The position numbers and the translations under genes are program-made. A stretch of 64,000 bases of DNA from Microvirga ossetica (lineage in GTDB: Bacteria; Pseudomonadota; Alphaproteobacteria; Rhizobiales; Beijerinckiaceae). The stretch spans positions 3,443,501 to 3,507,500 of the forward strand of contig NZ_CP016616.1 of assembly GCF_002741015.1 (NCBI RefSeq). Direction: 5' to 3'. Position 1 is the first letter of the stretch; every line of letters begins with the position of its first letter. Below the pieces are notes generated by a model. The model had not been told where the DNA came from. It saw nothing but the letters and a program-made list of their open reading frames with translations, and did not search any database. Of this stretch, positions 18,159 to 26,063 are shown one piece after another.

Positions 18159-18243
18159 AGCATCGGGCTCACTTTTGGGTCCGATGCTCCATTCTTTGAA
18201 GAGCGCATCGTTGAACGCGGACCTCTGGGTCCGCACGATGCGC
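18159..18243. repeat. Palindromic intergenic repeat, two stem-loops (rhizobial REP-like)
   Basis: AGCATCGG 18159-18166 pairs with CCGATGCT 18181-18188. Next to it, GCGCATCGT 18203-18211 pairs with ACGATGCGC 18235-18243, enclosing a second stem GCGGACC 18217-18223 with GGTCCGC 18228-18234, with TGAAC bulged out. Bases such as CTCACTTTTGGG recall the short dispersed palindromes common between genes in Hyphomicrobiales; the family name is from memory. The surrounding gene-free stretch 17838-18544 also contains the hairpin chain described next; elsewhere in it I see nothing. Confidence 0.6.
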
Positions 18244-18280
18244 TAGGAAACTGTTGCGGGAGAGATACAGCCCAAAAAGA

Positions 18281-18406
18281 AAGGCGGCTATGCCGCCTGT
18301 TTGTACTTGCCGCTTTTTGGAGCAAGAAGTATCTTTTTGCAATGCAGCACGGCAATTGGCGTTGCCGTCCTGCCGCCCTTTCTAGGGCGTTTCCTCCCTA
18401 AACTTC
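18281..18406 (+). ncRNA. Candidate structured RNA (chain of hairpins ahead of a terminator)
   Basis: Three stems follow one another on the plus strand. AGGCGGC 18282-18288 pairs with GCCGCCT 18292-18298. ACGGCAA 18349-18355 pairs with TTGCCGT 18362-18368. GCCCT pairs with AGGGC around 18375-18388. They run directly into a rho-independent terminator at 18407. No protein-like frame of the right kind covers them. This is the shape of a small RNA gene or an attenuated leader without a downstream gene on the same strand. I recognise no RNA family and no clear promoter, so this stays a candidate. Confidence 0.35.
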
Positions 18407-18433
18407 GGGCCGCTTTCGTGAGCGGCCCTTTTT
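18407..18433 (+). terminator. Rho-independent terminator
   Basis: GGGCCGCT 18407-18414 pairs with AGCGGCCC 18421-18428 across a six-base loop and is followed by five T. This is a textbook intrinsic terminator reading rightward, yet no rightward protein gene lies upstream. It therefore supports a non-coding transcript. Read leftward it has no T-run. Confidence 0.75.
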
Positions 18434-18544
18434 CTTGGCGAGAGAGTATTCACCCATCGCCACTTGGGCAACAGTTAAACTGCGGAAAGCCCTTACGCCA
18501 AAAGTCGTAGATAGACGCGCAACAGAACGGCCTGAAGGCAATCC

Positions 18545-18754
18545 CTAAGCGCCGGCCGAGCCCGCACGCACTCCGTGAATGTCTGAGGGACGCCGTTTCC
18601 GATCCGGCGGATAAGCCAGAGCCCGATGGGCGGTGCAGTAGGAGCAGCCCGCCAGCGCGGTGTCGCCGCAAAACAAGGTGGCGGAACCGGCCGCGACAGG
18701 CCATCGGCAGGAATCCGTCGACAGGTCCAGAAGGCTAACAGACTGGATTGTCAT
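18545..18754 (-). CDS. Small GcrA-C-terminus-like protein
   Basis: This is a 69-aa protein. The segment CRWPVAAGSATLFCGD (residues 16-31) followed by CSYCTAHRALAY resembles the Cys/His-containing C-terminal end of the alphaproteobacterial cell-cycle regulator GcrA (CKWP-FCG-YC-H pattern). The GcrA N-terminal helix-turn-helix that recognises methylated GANTC promoters is absent. The four Cys and one His could bind a metal. A strong GAGGAGG precedes ATG 18754. The start lies inside the 3' end of the DUF6894 gene (20-base overlap), suggesting coupled translation. Whether it acts in the cell cycle is unknown; the similarity is judged by eye from motif spacing. Confidence 0.65.
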   Translation of the reverse strand: MTIQSVSLLDLSTDSCRWPVAAGSATLFCGDTALAGCSYCTAHRALAYPPDRKRRPSDIHGVRAGSAGA

Positions 18755-19049
18755 TCATCCCTCCTCGAAGGATCAGCCGCCTGGCTGAATTGGAATAACC
18801 TGAGATCGTTTTCCATTCCTGATCGGCCCATGAGGTCTGCGGAAACGGCACGATGTCAACCTGCTCGCCGAATTCGTTATGAATGCACACCATCCAGCGG
18901 CGCCAATCGGCCGCGATCAGAAGTTCGGCCATGAGTCGCCGGGCCACGGCCTCAGCCTGCCTTTGGGTGTCTCCGTCGGCGCGAAGAGATCGACCGCGAC
19001 GATCCAGGATCAGGTCCCTGCCGTCCGTGCAATGAAAATGATAACGCAT
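18735..19049 (-). CDS. DUF6894 family small protein
   Basis: This 104-aa protein begins MRYHFHCTDGRDLILDRRG, the pattern of DUF6894 proteins (a short beta-hairpin with F-H-D-G, then a helical part such as QAEAVARRLMAELL). These proteins are abundant in Bradyrhizobium, Methylobacterium and relatives and have no known function. No membrane segment or signal peptide is present. The gene overlaps the GcrA-like gene downstream by 20 bases, so the two form a small operon. It lies 153 bases upstream of the ligD 3' end, on the same strand. Confidence 0.75.
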   Translation of the reverse strand: MRYHFHCTDGRDLILDRRGRSLRADGDTQRQAEAVARRLMAELLIAADWRRWMVCIHNEFGEQVDIVPFPQTSWADQEWKTISGYSNSARRLILRGGMNDNPVC

Positions 19050-19202
19050 CGCTGTGTTCCCGCACGTCTGGCCGGCGAGGCTCGCCCTTCACCGAGTCTG
19101 CAACGTTGTTCGGAGGCAAAAGGGTCGAAGCGATTGTGGTCGGCTGGCGCCTTATCCCCGTTTTCCACTGGATTCACATCCAATCCTCCATCCGGCACGG
19201 AC

Positions 19203-21788
19203 CTAACCGCGCTTTCGAGAACGTCCCTTCCGTTGCGGTAATCCCTGATCCAGCTCCGGAAGATCGGCCCAGGGATCGCTTTTCAGATGGGCGAGACGGG
19301 TCGGCAGGTTCGCGACGGTAAAATGGTCCGGACGCATGGACGCCGAGAGCTCGCTCCAGGCCAGCGGTGTCGACACCGGAGCACCTGAGCGGGCGCGTGT
19401 GGAGTAAGGCGCGACGGCTGTCGCGCCACGCCCGTTGCGCAGATAGTCGACGAAGATCTTTCCCGCACGGGCACGCTTGGACATGGTGGCGACGTATCGG
19501 TCCGGACTGTCGCCGGCCATGGTTTCAGCAAGGGATTGCGCGAAGGACTTCACCTCGTCCCAGCCGGCCTTGGGCCGGAGCGGAGCGACAAGATGCAATC
19601 CCTTGCCGCCGGTCGTCTTGACGAAGCTCTCCAGGCCCGCATTGCCAAGCCGCTCCCTTACCTCCAGTGCAGCGTCGATCAGAGCGGTCCAAGGCACGTC
19701 CTCCGCCGGATCGAGGTCCATGACGATCCGATCCGGTGTCTCCGGATTTTCCATGGACGAGCCCCAGGCATGAATCTCGAGGACACCCGATTGCACCAGT
19801 GCGATCAGGCCCTCCAGATCGTCGATGAACAAGGTGTCCTCGCCGTCTATGGCCCGATGCTGCACGGCCTTGCTCATGCCGTTCCAGGCATGCTTCTGGA
19901 AAAAGCAGGAACCTTCGATTCCGGATGGGCAGCGGACCAGGGAGAGGGGGCGGTTCGCGACATGCGGCAGGATCCACTCGGCGATATCCGCGTAGTAATC
20001 GGCCAGTCCCTGCTTGGTGAGCCCCGTATCCGGCCAGAGCATCCGGTCCGGGTGGGTGAGATTGAAGGACGATAGTGCCGGGGCGTTCGCGCGAGACAGC
20101 GCGGATTTCGCGGTCTCCCGAACGATCTCGCTCGGGTCCTTGTCTTCCCTGAGGCCTTTATAGGAGGCGTGACGGAGGATGCCGTCAGTGGTCCATCCTC
20201 GAAACTCGACCTCGGCCACCAGTTCGGGCTTCACCCAGCGAACGCCGCGAGCCGCGTCCCGCGACAGCGCTGCCGAGAACGGGGAGGCGGGCCGCTTCAA
20301 CCGTTCGAGGTCGGTCCAGAGGTCGCGCGCGAGCGTTGCGGAGAAGCCGGTCCCGACGCGCCCTACATGGACGAGACGCTTGTCCTCGTAGACGCCGAGA
20401 ACGAGCGAACCGATCGCCTTCGGCGAAACACTCGAGGGCACATAACCCGCGATGACGAATTCCTGGCGCTGCGTGCATTTGGTTTTCTGCCAATGCATGC
20501 CGCGACTGGCGAGATAGGGCCTGTCGCGATGTTTCGAGACGATGCCTTCCAGGCCCAGGCGGCAGGCATGGCGGATCATGGTTTCGCCGTCGCCCTCGAG
20601 ATGCGAGCTGTAGCGCAGGATCCCGCCTGCCGGCGCATCCTCCAGCAGCGTCGCCAGAAAGGTTTTCCGCTCGATGAGAGGCAATTTCGTCAGATCGTAT
20701 CCGTCGAGATAGAGAAGGTCGAATGCATTGAAGACCATCCGGTCGGTCCGACCCGATTTCAGGTCGGCCTGCAGGGACGCGAAGCTCGAGAGCCCGGTCT
20801 TGTCCTCGACGACGAGCTCGCCATCGAGGAGAGCCGAGCCGAGCTTCAGGTCCCGGAGGGCGGCGGCAACGGGCTTGAATTTCGCCGTCCAGTCGAGGCC
20901 TTTGCGGGTGAGGAGCTTGACGTTCTTGCCGTCGATCCGCGCCTGCAGACGATAGCCGTCGAACTTGATCTCGTGGATCCATTCGTCCCCATGGGGAGCC
21001 TCATCGACCAGGGTTGCGAGACTGGGCTCGATGAAGGTTCGCAGCAGTCCTTTGCGCGCCTTCGGCATGCGAGCCAGTTCGGGAACGGGCCTCGGCTTCG
21101 TGCCTGCAGCCTTCGCGCGCTCCGCGTGATCCGACCTGATTTCATCCGACGCGGCCAGATCGCCGTTTGTCTTACCTGACAGGATAGACGTCAGTTCGAC
21201 GGATACGATCTCCGGTTCATCTTTGGGCTTCGCATATTCATCGTCGCTCTTGATCAGGAGCCATTGCTCCTTGCTCTCGCGAGGCTTCGCACGCATGCGC
21301 ACGAGGTGCCACCGCCCGTTGAGCCGCTGCCCTGCCAATTCGAATTCGAGATGCCCCTTCGCATATCCTCGATGGGGATCGCCGATCGGCGTCCAGGTTC
21401 CCGTGTCCCAGACGATCATCGTTCCGCCGCCATACTCGCCGCGCGGGATGCCGCCTTCGAAGGTCAGATACTCGATGGGATGGTCTTCCGTATGGACTGC
21501 GAGACGCTTCTCGCCTGAAACAAGGCTCGGGCCTCTCGTCACGGCCCAGCTTTTCAAGACCCCGTCGAGCTCGAGCCGTAGGTCGAAATGCAGGCGGCGC
21601 GCATCGTGCCTCTGAATGCAGAAACGGTCGGCCTGCCGCCGAACGGTCTTGCCTTTCGGTTCAGGAGTTGCCGCGAAGTTTCGCTTCGCCGCGTATGCCT
21701 TGAGCGGAGCGGAGCGCCGTGCAGGATCGGCGGCACTGCGTCGCGAGGCGGTTTTACCCGAGGTTGCAGGCTTCTTTGCGCGAGCCAT
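19203..21788 (-). CDS. ligD: Multifunctional DNA ligase D (phosphoesterase-ligase-polymerase)
   Basis: LigD carries out end processing and sealing in bacterial non-homologous end joining. The domain order is Pseudomonas-like. A 3'-phosphoesterase spans residues about 35-190, with its His/Asp motif in RLHFDLRLELDG. The ATP-dependent ligase spans about 225-540, with the adenylated Lys in EIKFDGYR near 273. The AEP primase-like polymerase spans about 570-850, with the metal Asp pair in VMDLDPAED and SFVKTTGGKGLH. The N-terminus is a Lys/Arg/Ala-rich tail. At 861 aa it is full length with no missing catalytic motif that I can see. It starts 16 bases after ku, so both come from one transcript. Confidence 0.97.
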   Translation of the reverse strand: MARAKKPATSGKTASRRSAADPARRSAPLKAYAAKRNFAATPEPKGKTVRRQADRFCIQRHDARRLHFDLRLELDGVLKSWAVTRGPSLVSGEKRLAVHTEDHPIEYLTFEGGIPRGEYGGGTMIVWDTGTWTPIGDPHRGYAKGHLEFELAGQRLNGRWHLVRMRAKPRESKEQWLLIKSDDEYAKPKDEPEIVSVELTSILSGKTNGDLAASDEIRSDHAERAKAAGTKPRPVPELARMPKARKGLLRTFIEPSLATLVDEAPHGDEWIHEIKFDGYRLQARIDGKNVKLLTRKGLDWTAKFKPVAAALRDLKLGSALLDGELVVEDKTGLSSFASLQADLKSGRTDRMVFNAFDLLYLDGYDLTKLPLIERKTFLATLLEDAPAGGILRYSSHLEGDGETMIRHACRLGLEGIVSKHRDRPYLASRGMHWQKTKCTQRQEFVIAGYVPSSVSPKAIGSLVLGVYEDKRLVHVGRVGTGFSATLARDLWTDLERLKRPASPFSAALSRDAARGVRWVKPELVAEVEFRGWTTDGILRHASYKGLREDKDPSEIVRETAKSALSRANAPALSSFNLTHPDRMLWPDTGLTKQGLADYYADIAEWILPHVANRPLSLVRCPSGIEGSCFFQKHAWNGMSKAVQHRAIDGEDTLFIDDLEGLIALVQSGVLEIHAWGSSMENPETPDRIVMDLDPAEDVPWTALIDAALEVRERLGNAGLESFVKTTGGKGLHLVAPLRPKAGWDEVKSFAQSLAETMAGDSPDRYVATMSKRARAGKIFVDYLRNGRGATAVAPYSTRARSGAPVSTPLAWSELSASMRPDHFTVANLPTRLAHLKSDPWADLPELDQGLPQRKGRSRKRG

Positions 21789-21804
21789 CGAGGGGACTTA
21801 ACTC

Positions 21805-22698
21805 TCAGCTTGCCTTCCGAGTCTGGCCGCGCGCTCGCGCCGGGGTTTTGCGGCTCGCCGACTTGGCAGGAGTGCGACGGGCGCTCGTCTTCTGCACCGT
21901 CTTCTTCGCCTTGCCGGCAGGCCGATCCGCATCGACGCTTTTGCGCAGCGCATCCATGAGATTGACGACGTTGGAGGGCTTGGGGGCTTGCGGCGTTTTC
22001 GGAGTGGGGCCGCCCTGCTTCGATTGGATCAGGTCGACGACGGCCTTCTCATAACGATCCTCGAATTGCGACGGATCGAAATCGGCGGCCTTGGTCTCGA
22101 TGATGTGCCCGGCAAGGTTCTTCATCTCGGCAGGCAGCTTCAGGTCGGGGATGCTCTCGAAATAGGCGTCCTCGCCGCGGACCTCGTAAGGATAGCGCAG
22201 CAACGTCGCCACGATTCCTTTGCCTAAGGGTTCGAGCAGGATCATTCGCTCGCGGCGGGCCATGACGACGCGGGCGATGCCCGCACGGCCTTTCTCCTGC
22301 ATGGCATCGCGGATGACGGCGAACGCCTCCTGCGCGACCTTGTCGTCCGGCGCGATGTAGTACGGAGTATCGAGGTATCGTTCGTCCACCTGATCGCGCG
22401 GTACGAAGCTCTTGATATCGATCGTGTGGGTGCTCTCGATCCGGATGGCTTCGAGTTCCTCATCTTCCATGATGATGAAGGAGCCCTTGCCGATCTCGTA
22501 ACCTTTGACCTGCTGATCGGATTCGACAACTTCTCCGGTCTCTGCATCGATGAATTGGCGCTTTACCCTGTTTCCGGTCTCCCTATTGAGAGTATGGAAG
22601 CGGACTCTCTCCGATGCCGAGGTCGCCGGATACAGTGCGACGGCGCAGGAAACCAGAGATAACTTCAAGTATCCCTTCCAATTTGCGCGCGGCGCCAT
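21805..22698 (-). CDS. ku: Ku homodimeric end-binding protein
   Basis: Bacterial Ku encircles broken DNA ends and recruits LigD. The 297-aa protein starts ANWKGYLKLSLVSCAVALYP, the conserved strand of the Ku core barrel. It has KGYEIGKGSFIIMEDEEL near residue 65 and the helical KNLAGHIIETKAADFDPSQF with YEKAVVDLI near residues 195-225. After about residue 240 comes a Lys/Arg/Ala-rich tail (KKTVQKTSARRTPAKSAS), the kind used for DNA binding. It is first in a two-gene operon with ligD. The 229 bases upstream hold an unusual run of GANTC sites, suggesting methylation-dependent control. Confidence 0.97.
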   Translation of the reverse strand: MAPRANWKGYLKLSLVSCAVALYPATSASERVRFHTLNRETGNRVKRQFIDAETGEVVESDQQVKGYEIGKGSFIIMEDEELEAIRIESTHTIDIKSFVPRDQVDERYLDTPYYIAPDDKVAQEAFAVIRDAMQEKGRAGIARVVMARRERMILLEPLGKGIVATLLRYPYEVRGEDAYFESIPDLKLPAEMKNLAGHIIETKAADFDPSQFEDRYEKAVVDLIQSKQGGPTPKTPQAPKPSNVVNLMDALRKSVDADRPAGKAKKTVQKTSARRTPAKSASRKTPARARGQTRKAS

Positions 22699-22720
22699 GA
22701 TAAACTCCTGAAAACTACTT

Positions 22721-22849
22721 GAATCCCAGAGTCGTTTCGACTCTCAGCCGAGTCGAACGGCCCCGGGTTCGACTCAAACGCGACTCTTGGACGAGTCGTT
22801 CCGAATCATTTTCGACTCTCAACTCAATGGCGAATACTTGCGGGGACTC
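22721..22849. promoter_or_regulatory. Cluster of ten GANTC sites in inverted repeats upstream of ku
   Basis: GANTC (the CcrM methylation site of alphaproteobacteria) begins at 22721, 22729, 22739, 22750, 22771, 22782, 22793, 22803, 22814 and 22845. Several sit in inverted repeats: AGAGTCG 22728-22734 with CGACTCT 22738-22744; GAGTCGAAC 22750-22758 with GTTCGACTC 22767-22775; CGACTC 22781-22786 with GAGTCG 22793-22798. By base composition about half a site is expected in 129 bases. The first site lies 23 bases upstream of the ku start codon. It could be a methylation-sensitive control region, an operator array, or a repeat that happens to contain GANTC. Confidence 0.6.
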
Positions 22850-22927
22850 TCCGGTAGAGTGGCGGCTCGGCGGAATTTCTGACGGCTTGGGGCGCGTTGC
22901 TGACGGTGTCCGAGCTTGGCCGGCAGG

Positions 22928-23830
22928 TCACGCCGGCGGAGACCCGATGCGCTCCCATAGCTCGTCGGCAGCATGGTTGCGGCAATCGGGGGATCTGAAA
23001 AGGCGGATCTCGACCGGGATGTCGAGGCTTTCGGGCGCGGCGCGCACGAGACGGCCCCGTGCGAGATCCTCCTCGGCCAAGCCGAGGGGAAGCCAGGCGA
23101 GACCATGCCCTTCCCGGGCCATCGTCATCAGCGTTGCGGCAAGATGCGAGGTGAAGACGGTTTCCAGCTTGATCGTTTCGTCGCCTGCTTGGTGCGCCGC
23201 GAGGATGCGGCCAAGGCCAGAGGCTTGGCTGTAGGCGAGGAGCGGCATCGGGCTCGATGCCTCGCCCAGGAGCGACCAGCGGGGCCGACCGTCCGGATCC
23301 GGCGCGCAGACCGGGATCAGGATGTCCGCCCCGATGGATATGCTCTCGAAGCGGCCAGCCTCGAACCGTGTCGGAGCCTCTGGGTGGTGGTGGCAGAGCA
23401 GGAAATGTACCTCGCCGGCCAGCATGATCTGCTCGCAGGCTTCCAGGCTGTCCGAGATCAGGTTGAGAGCGCCGAGCGCCTCGAACCGCATGTGCCGGCG
23501 GATCCAGCCGGGAAAGAAGGTGAAGGAGAGAGCGTGGGTCGCTGCGATGGCGAGGGCGCCCGTTGCACGCTCGCCCACGGTTCGGGTCTCGCGGCGGACG
23601 CGCTGCAGGCTGCGCAGCAGATCCTCGGCCAGGGGCTGGAAATGAATGCCGGCCGGTGTCAGGCCCGCACCCTGGGCGCCCCGCACGAAGAGCGGCGTGC
23701 CGATCCAGTCCTCCAGGGCACGGATGCGCCGGCTGAAAGCCGGCTGCGTTACATTTCGCACCTCCGCCGCGCGGGAGAAATTCCTCTGCTCGGCCAGTGC
23801 GAGAAAATCCTTGAGCCAGTCGAGGTCCAT
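22928..23830 (-). CDS. LysR-family transcriptional regulator
   Basis: This 300-aa regulator has the LysR layout. The winged helix-turn-helix spans residues 1-60 (DWLKDFLALAEQRNFSRAAE, then TQPAFSRRIRALEDWIG). The two-lobed effector domain starts near 90 (ALAIAATHALSFTFFPGW) and ends in GHGLAWLPLGLAEEDLARG. It is divergent from the D-tartrate dehydratase gene with 133 bases between them, the classic arrangement for a LysR activator responding to the substrate of its neighbour. Its ligand is therefore probably tartrate or a related acid (inference). No clear T-N11-A operator was singled out in the shared promoter region. Confidence 0.93.
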   Translation of the reverse strand: MDLDWLKDFLALAEQRNFSRAAEVRNVTQPAFSRRIRALEDWIGTPLFVRGAQGAGLTPAGIHFQPLAEDLLRSLQRVRRETRTVGERATGALAIAATHALSFTFFPGWIRRHMRFEALGALNLISDSLEACEQIMLAGEVHFLLCHHHPEAPTRFEAGRFESISIGADILIPVCAPDPDGRPRWSLLGEASSPMPLLAYSQASGLGRILAAHQAGDETIKLETVFTSHLAATLMTMAREGHGLAWLPLGLAEEDLARGRLVRAAPESLDIPVEIRLFRSPDCRNHAADELWERIGSPPA

Positions 23831-23963
23831 ACCGATGCCGATGACGCATGACGCGAACCGATCTTGGCATTGGCCAGACGGCGGCGTCCAGGGGTATCGC
23901 GTTGCCAGAGAAAGCGAGGTCGCGTGTGACTCTCGCCAATAGCATCACGTCAAGGGAGTTCCC

Positions 23964-25127
23964 ATGCGCATCGTCGACGTCCGCGAAATCACCCAGCCGA
24001 TCGCATCACCGATCCGCAACGCCTATATCGACTTCTCGAAGATGACCACGAGCTTGGTTGCCGTGGTGACCGACGTGGTTCGCGACGGGCGTCGCGTCGT
24101 CGGCTACGGCTTCAACTCGAATGGCCGCTACGGCCAGGGTGGCCTGATCCGCGAGCGCTTCCGCGACCGCATCCTGGAGGCCGCTCCCGAGAGCCTGCTC
24201 GACGAGGGCGGCAATAACCTTGATCCGCACAAGATCTGGGCCACGATGATGAAGAACGAGAAGCCCGGCGGCCACGGCGAGCGTTCGGTGGCGGTGGGCA
24301 CTCTCGACATGGCGATCTGGGACGCCACGGCCAAGATCGCCGGCAAGCCCTTGTTCCGCCTGCTGGCCGAGCGCCAGGGCCGGGAGGCCAACCCGAAGGT
24401 CTTCGTCTATGCGGCCGGCGGCTATTATTATCCGGGCAAGGATGACAGCGCGCTGCGAGCCGAAATGCGCAGCTATCTCGATCGCGGCTACAACGTCGTG
24501 AAGATGAAGATCGGCGGCGCGTCGATTGCAGAGGATCAGCGCCGCATCGAGGCGGTGCTCGCCGAGATCGGGTCCCAGGCGCAGCTCGCGGTCGACGCGA
24601 ATGGGCGCTTCGATCTCGAAACCGCCATCGCCTACGCCAAGATGCTGCGCAACTACCCGCTCTTCTGGTACGAGGAGGTGGGCGATCCGCTCGACTATGC
24701 GCTCCAGGCAGCGCTTTCCGAATTCTATCCCGGCCCGATGGCGACAGGCGAGAACCTGTTCTCGCACCAGGATGCCCGCAACCTGCTGCGCCATGGCGGC
24801 ATGCGGCCGGACCGCGATTGGCTGCAATTCGATTGCGCTCTGTCGTACGGCCTCGTGGAATATCTGCGCACGCTCGATGTGCTGGCACAGTTCGGCTGGT
24901 CGCCGTCGCGGTGCATTCCCCATGGCGGTCACCAGATGTCGCTCAATATTGCGGCCGGTCTCGGTCTCGGCGGCAACGAAAGCTATCCGGATCTCTTCCA
25001 GCCCTATGGCGGCTTCCCGGACAGCGTGCGCGTCGAGGACGGCCACATCGTCATGCCAGAATTGCCCGGCATCGGCTTCGAAGGCAAGTCGGACCTGATC
25101 AAGGTCATGCGCGAGCTGGCGGAGTAA
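23964..25127 (+). CDS. tarD: D(-)-tartrate dehydratase
   Basis: This 387-aa enolase-superfamily enzyme closely matches the D-tartrate dehydratase of Bradyrhizobium as I remember it, including SPIRNAYIDFSKMTTSLVAV, GFNSNGRYGQGGLIRERF and WSPSRCIPHGGHQMSLNIA. It converts D-tartrate to oxaloacetate. Active-site residues visible are KMK in YNVVKMKIGG near residue 183, Asp in AVDANGRF near 212, Glu in WYEEVGD near 238, Glu in ATGENLF near 265, and His in IPHGGHQ near 322. AAGGGAG lies just upstream of ATG 23964. The divergent LysR gene is the likely regulator. No tartrate transporter is adjacent. Confidence 0.93.
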   Translation: MRIVDVREITQPIASPIRNAYIDFSKMTTSLVAVVTDVVRDGRRVVGYGFNSNGRYGQGGLIRERFRDRILEAAPESLLDEGGNNLDPHKIWATMMKNEKPGGHGERSVAVGTLDMAIWDATAKIAGKPLFRLLAERQGREANPKVFVYAAGGYYYPGKDDSALRAEMRSYLDRGYNVVKMKIGGASIAEDQRRIEAVLAEIGSQAQLAVDANGRFDLETAIAYAKMLRNYPLFWYEEVGDPLDYALQAALSEFYPGPMATGENLFSHQDARNLLRHGGMRPDRDWLQFDCALSYGLVEYLRTLDVLAQFGWSPSRCIPHGGHQMSLNIAAGLGLGGNESYPDLFQPYGGFPDSVRVEDGHIVMPELPGIGFEGKSDLIKVMRELAE

Positions 25128-25205
25128 CACGAAACCGATCGGCGCGAATTTAGCGGATCCGGCCGATGCCACCGATCGGCCGGAACGCGATCATGCTCTA
25201 CATCC

Positions 25206-25844
25206 TCATTGACGCTGCGGCTGGCGGATATGCGTGGCGATGATGTCCTTCAGTCGCGCGGCATCCCCAGCGGCGAGCGCGTCTACCATATCATGATGCT
25301 CGCGGCTCGATTGCTCGACGCGCGCCCGCGTGCTCCATTGCCCCGCCAATGCTGATGACGTTCGGCCGCGAAGCTCCGTGACGAGGTTGAGCAGCTCCGG
25401 GTTGGGGCACAACCCGAGAAGCTCGCGATGGAAGGCGAGATTGGCCTCGTATTGGTCGAGGATCGTCCCGGTGAGGATCGTCTCGTCGAACCGCCGGGCC
25501 AGGTTGCGGATGCGCTCGATTGTGGCGGGTGTCGACTGCGCGACGATGCTGTCGACCGCTGCCGTTTCCAGGATGACGCGAAGCTCGAGGATATGGGCCG
25601 TGCGGTCGCCGTCCGGCAGGAAGACGTGGTACCCGCGGTTGGGGACGTGCTGCACCAGGCGCTTCTGGGCAAGGTAGTCCAAGGCGCGCCGCACCTCCGG
25701 CCGTCCGCATCCGTAGCGTTGCTCCAGATCGATCTGCTTCAGCCACATGCCCGGCACGAAGGCGCCGGATCTGACGTCGCGGGCAATGTGGTCCGCGACC
25801 GCCATCCAGGCTTTCTTCTGCTCTGCATTCGTCATCGTGTCCAT
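25206..25844 (-). CDS. GntR-family (FadR/FCD) transcriptional regulator
   Basis: This 212-aa protein has an N-terminal winged helix (VADHIARDVRSGAFVPGMWL, then QRYGCGRPEVRRALDYLAQKRLV, residues 10-70). A helical FCD effector domain follows (LRVILETAAVDSIV near 92, FHRELLGLC near 140, HHDMVDALAAGDA near 185). The long in-frame extension upstream is antisense to the M20 gene and rejected; ATG 25844 is chosen, with an alternative at 25835. It is divergent from the M20 hydrolase and likely controls it and the binding-protein gene beyond. The inducer is unknown. Confidence 0.88.
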   Translation of the reverse strand: MDTMTNAEQKKAWMAVADHIARDVRSGAFVPGMWLKQIDLEQRYGCGRPEVRRALDYLAQKRLVQHVPNRGYHVFLPDGDRTAHILELRVILETAAVDSIVAQSTPATIERIRNLARRFDETILTGTILDQYEANLAFHRELLGLCPNPELLNLVTELRGRTSSALAGQWSTRARVEQSSREHHDMVDALAAGDAARLKDIIATHIRQPQRQ

Positions 25845-25972
25845 GGCCGATACTTTATATCCATTGAAGCCGGCGGCTCCAGGGGCGGCCCGCCTAGGAA
25901 GGCAGGCTGAGGGTCGCTTGTAAAACCGATCGACAGAAGCCCCCTTGCGCCCTTCTTCCGAACGTGCATCAT

Positions 25973-25991
25973 ATTGGCACCAATTTTGGCA
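25973..25991. promoter_or_regulatory. Candidate GntR operator
   Basis: The 219-base region between the divergent GntR and M20 genes contains ATTGG 25973-25977 and CCAAT 25980-25984 as a 12-base palindrome. Its TTGGCA half recurs directly at 25986-25991. Position midway between the two genes and dyad symmetry fit an operator of the GntR regulator. No matched -35/-10 pair was assigned, so this is tentative. Confidence 0.3.
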
Positions 25992-26063
25992 AACATCCAG
26001 TCGAGTTGTTCCCGATGCCTTCGGCCAGGGAGGGGACGGCTGTAAGGTTTGGGAGGTCCCATC

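Noticed and set aside
22728..22798. GAGTCG inverted repeats as simple transcription terminators of the LysR gene
   Set aside because: There are several in a row, none has a T-tract, and all consist of the same GANTC-containing half-site, which a terminator does not explain.
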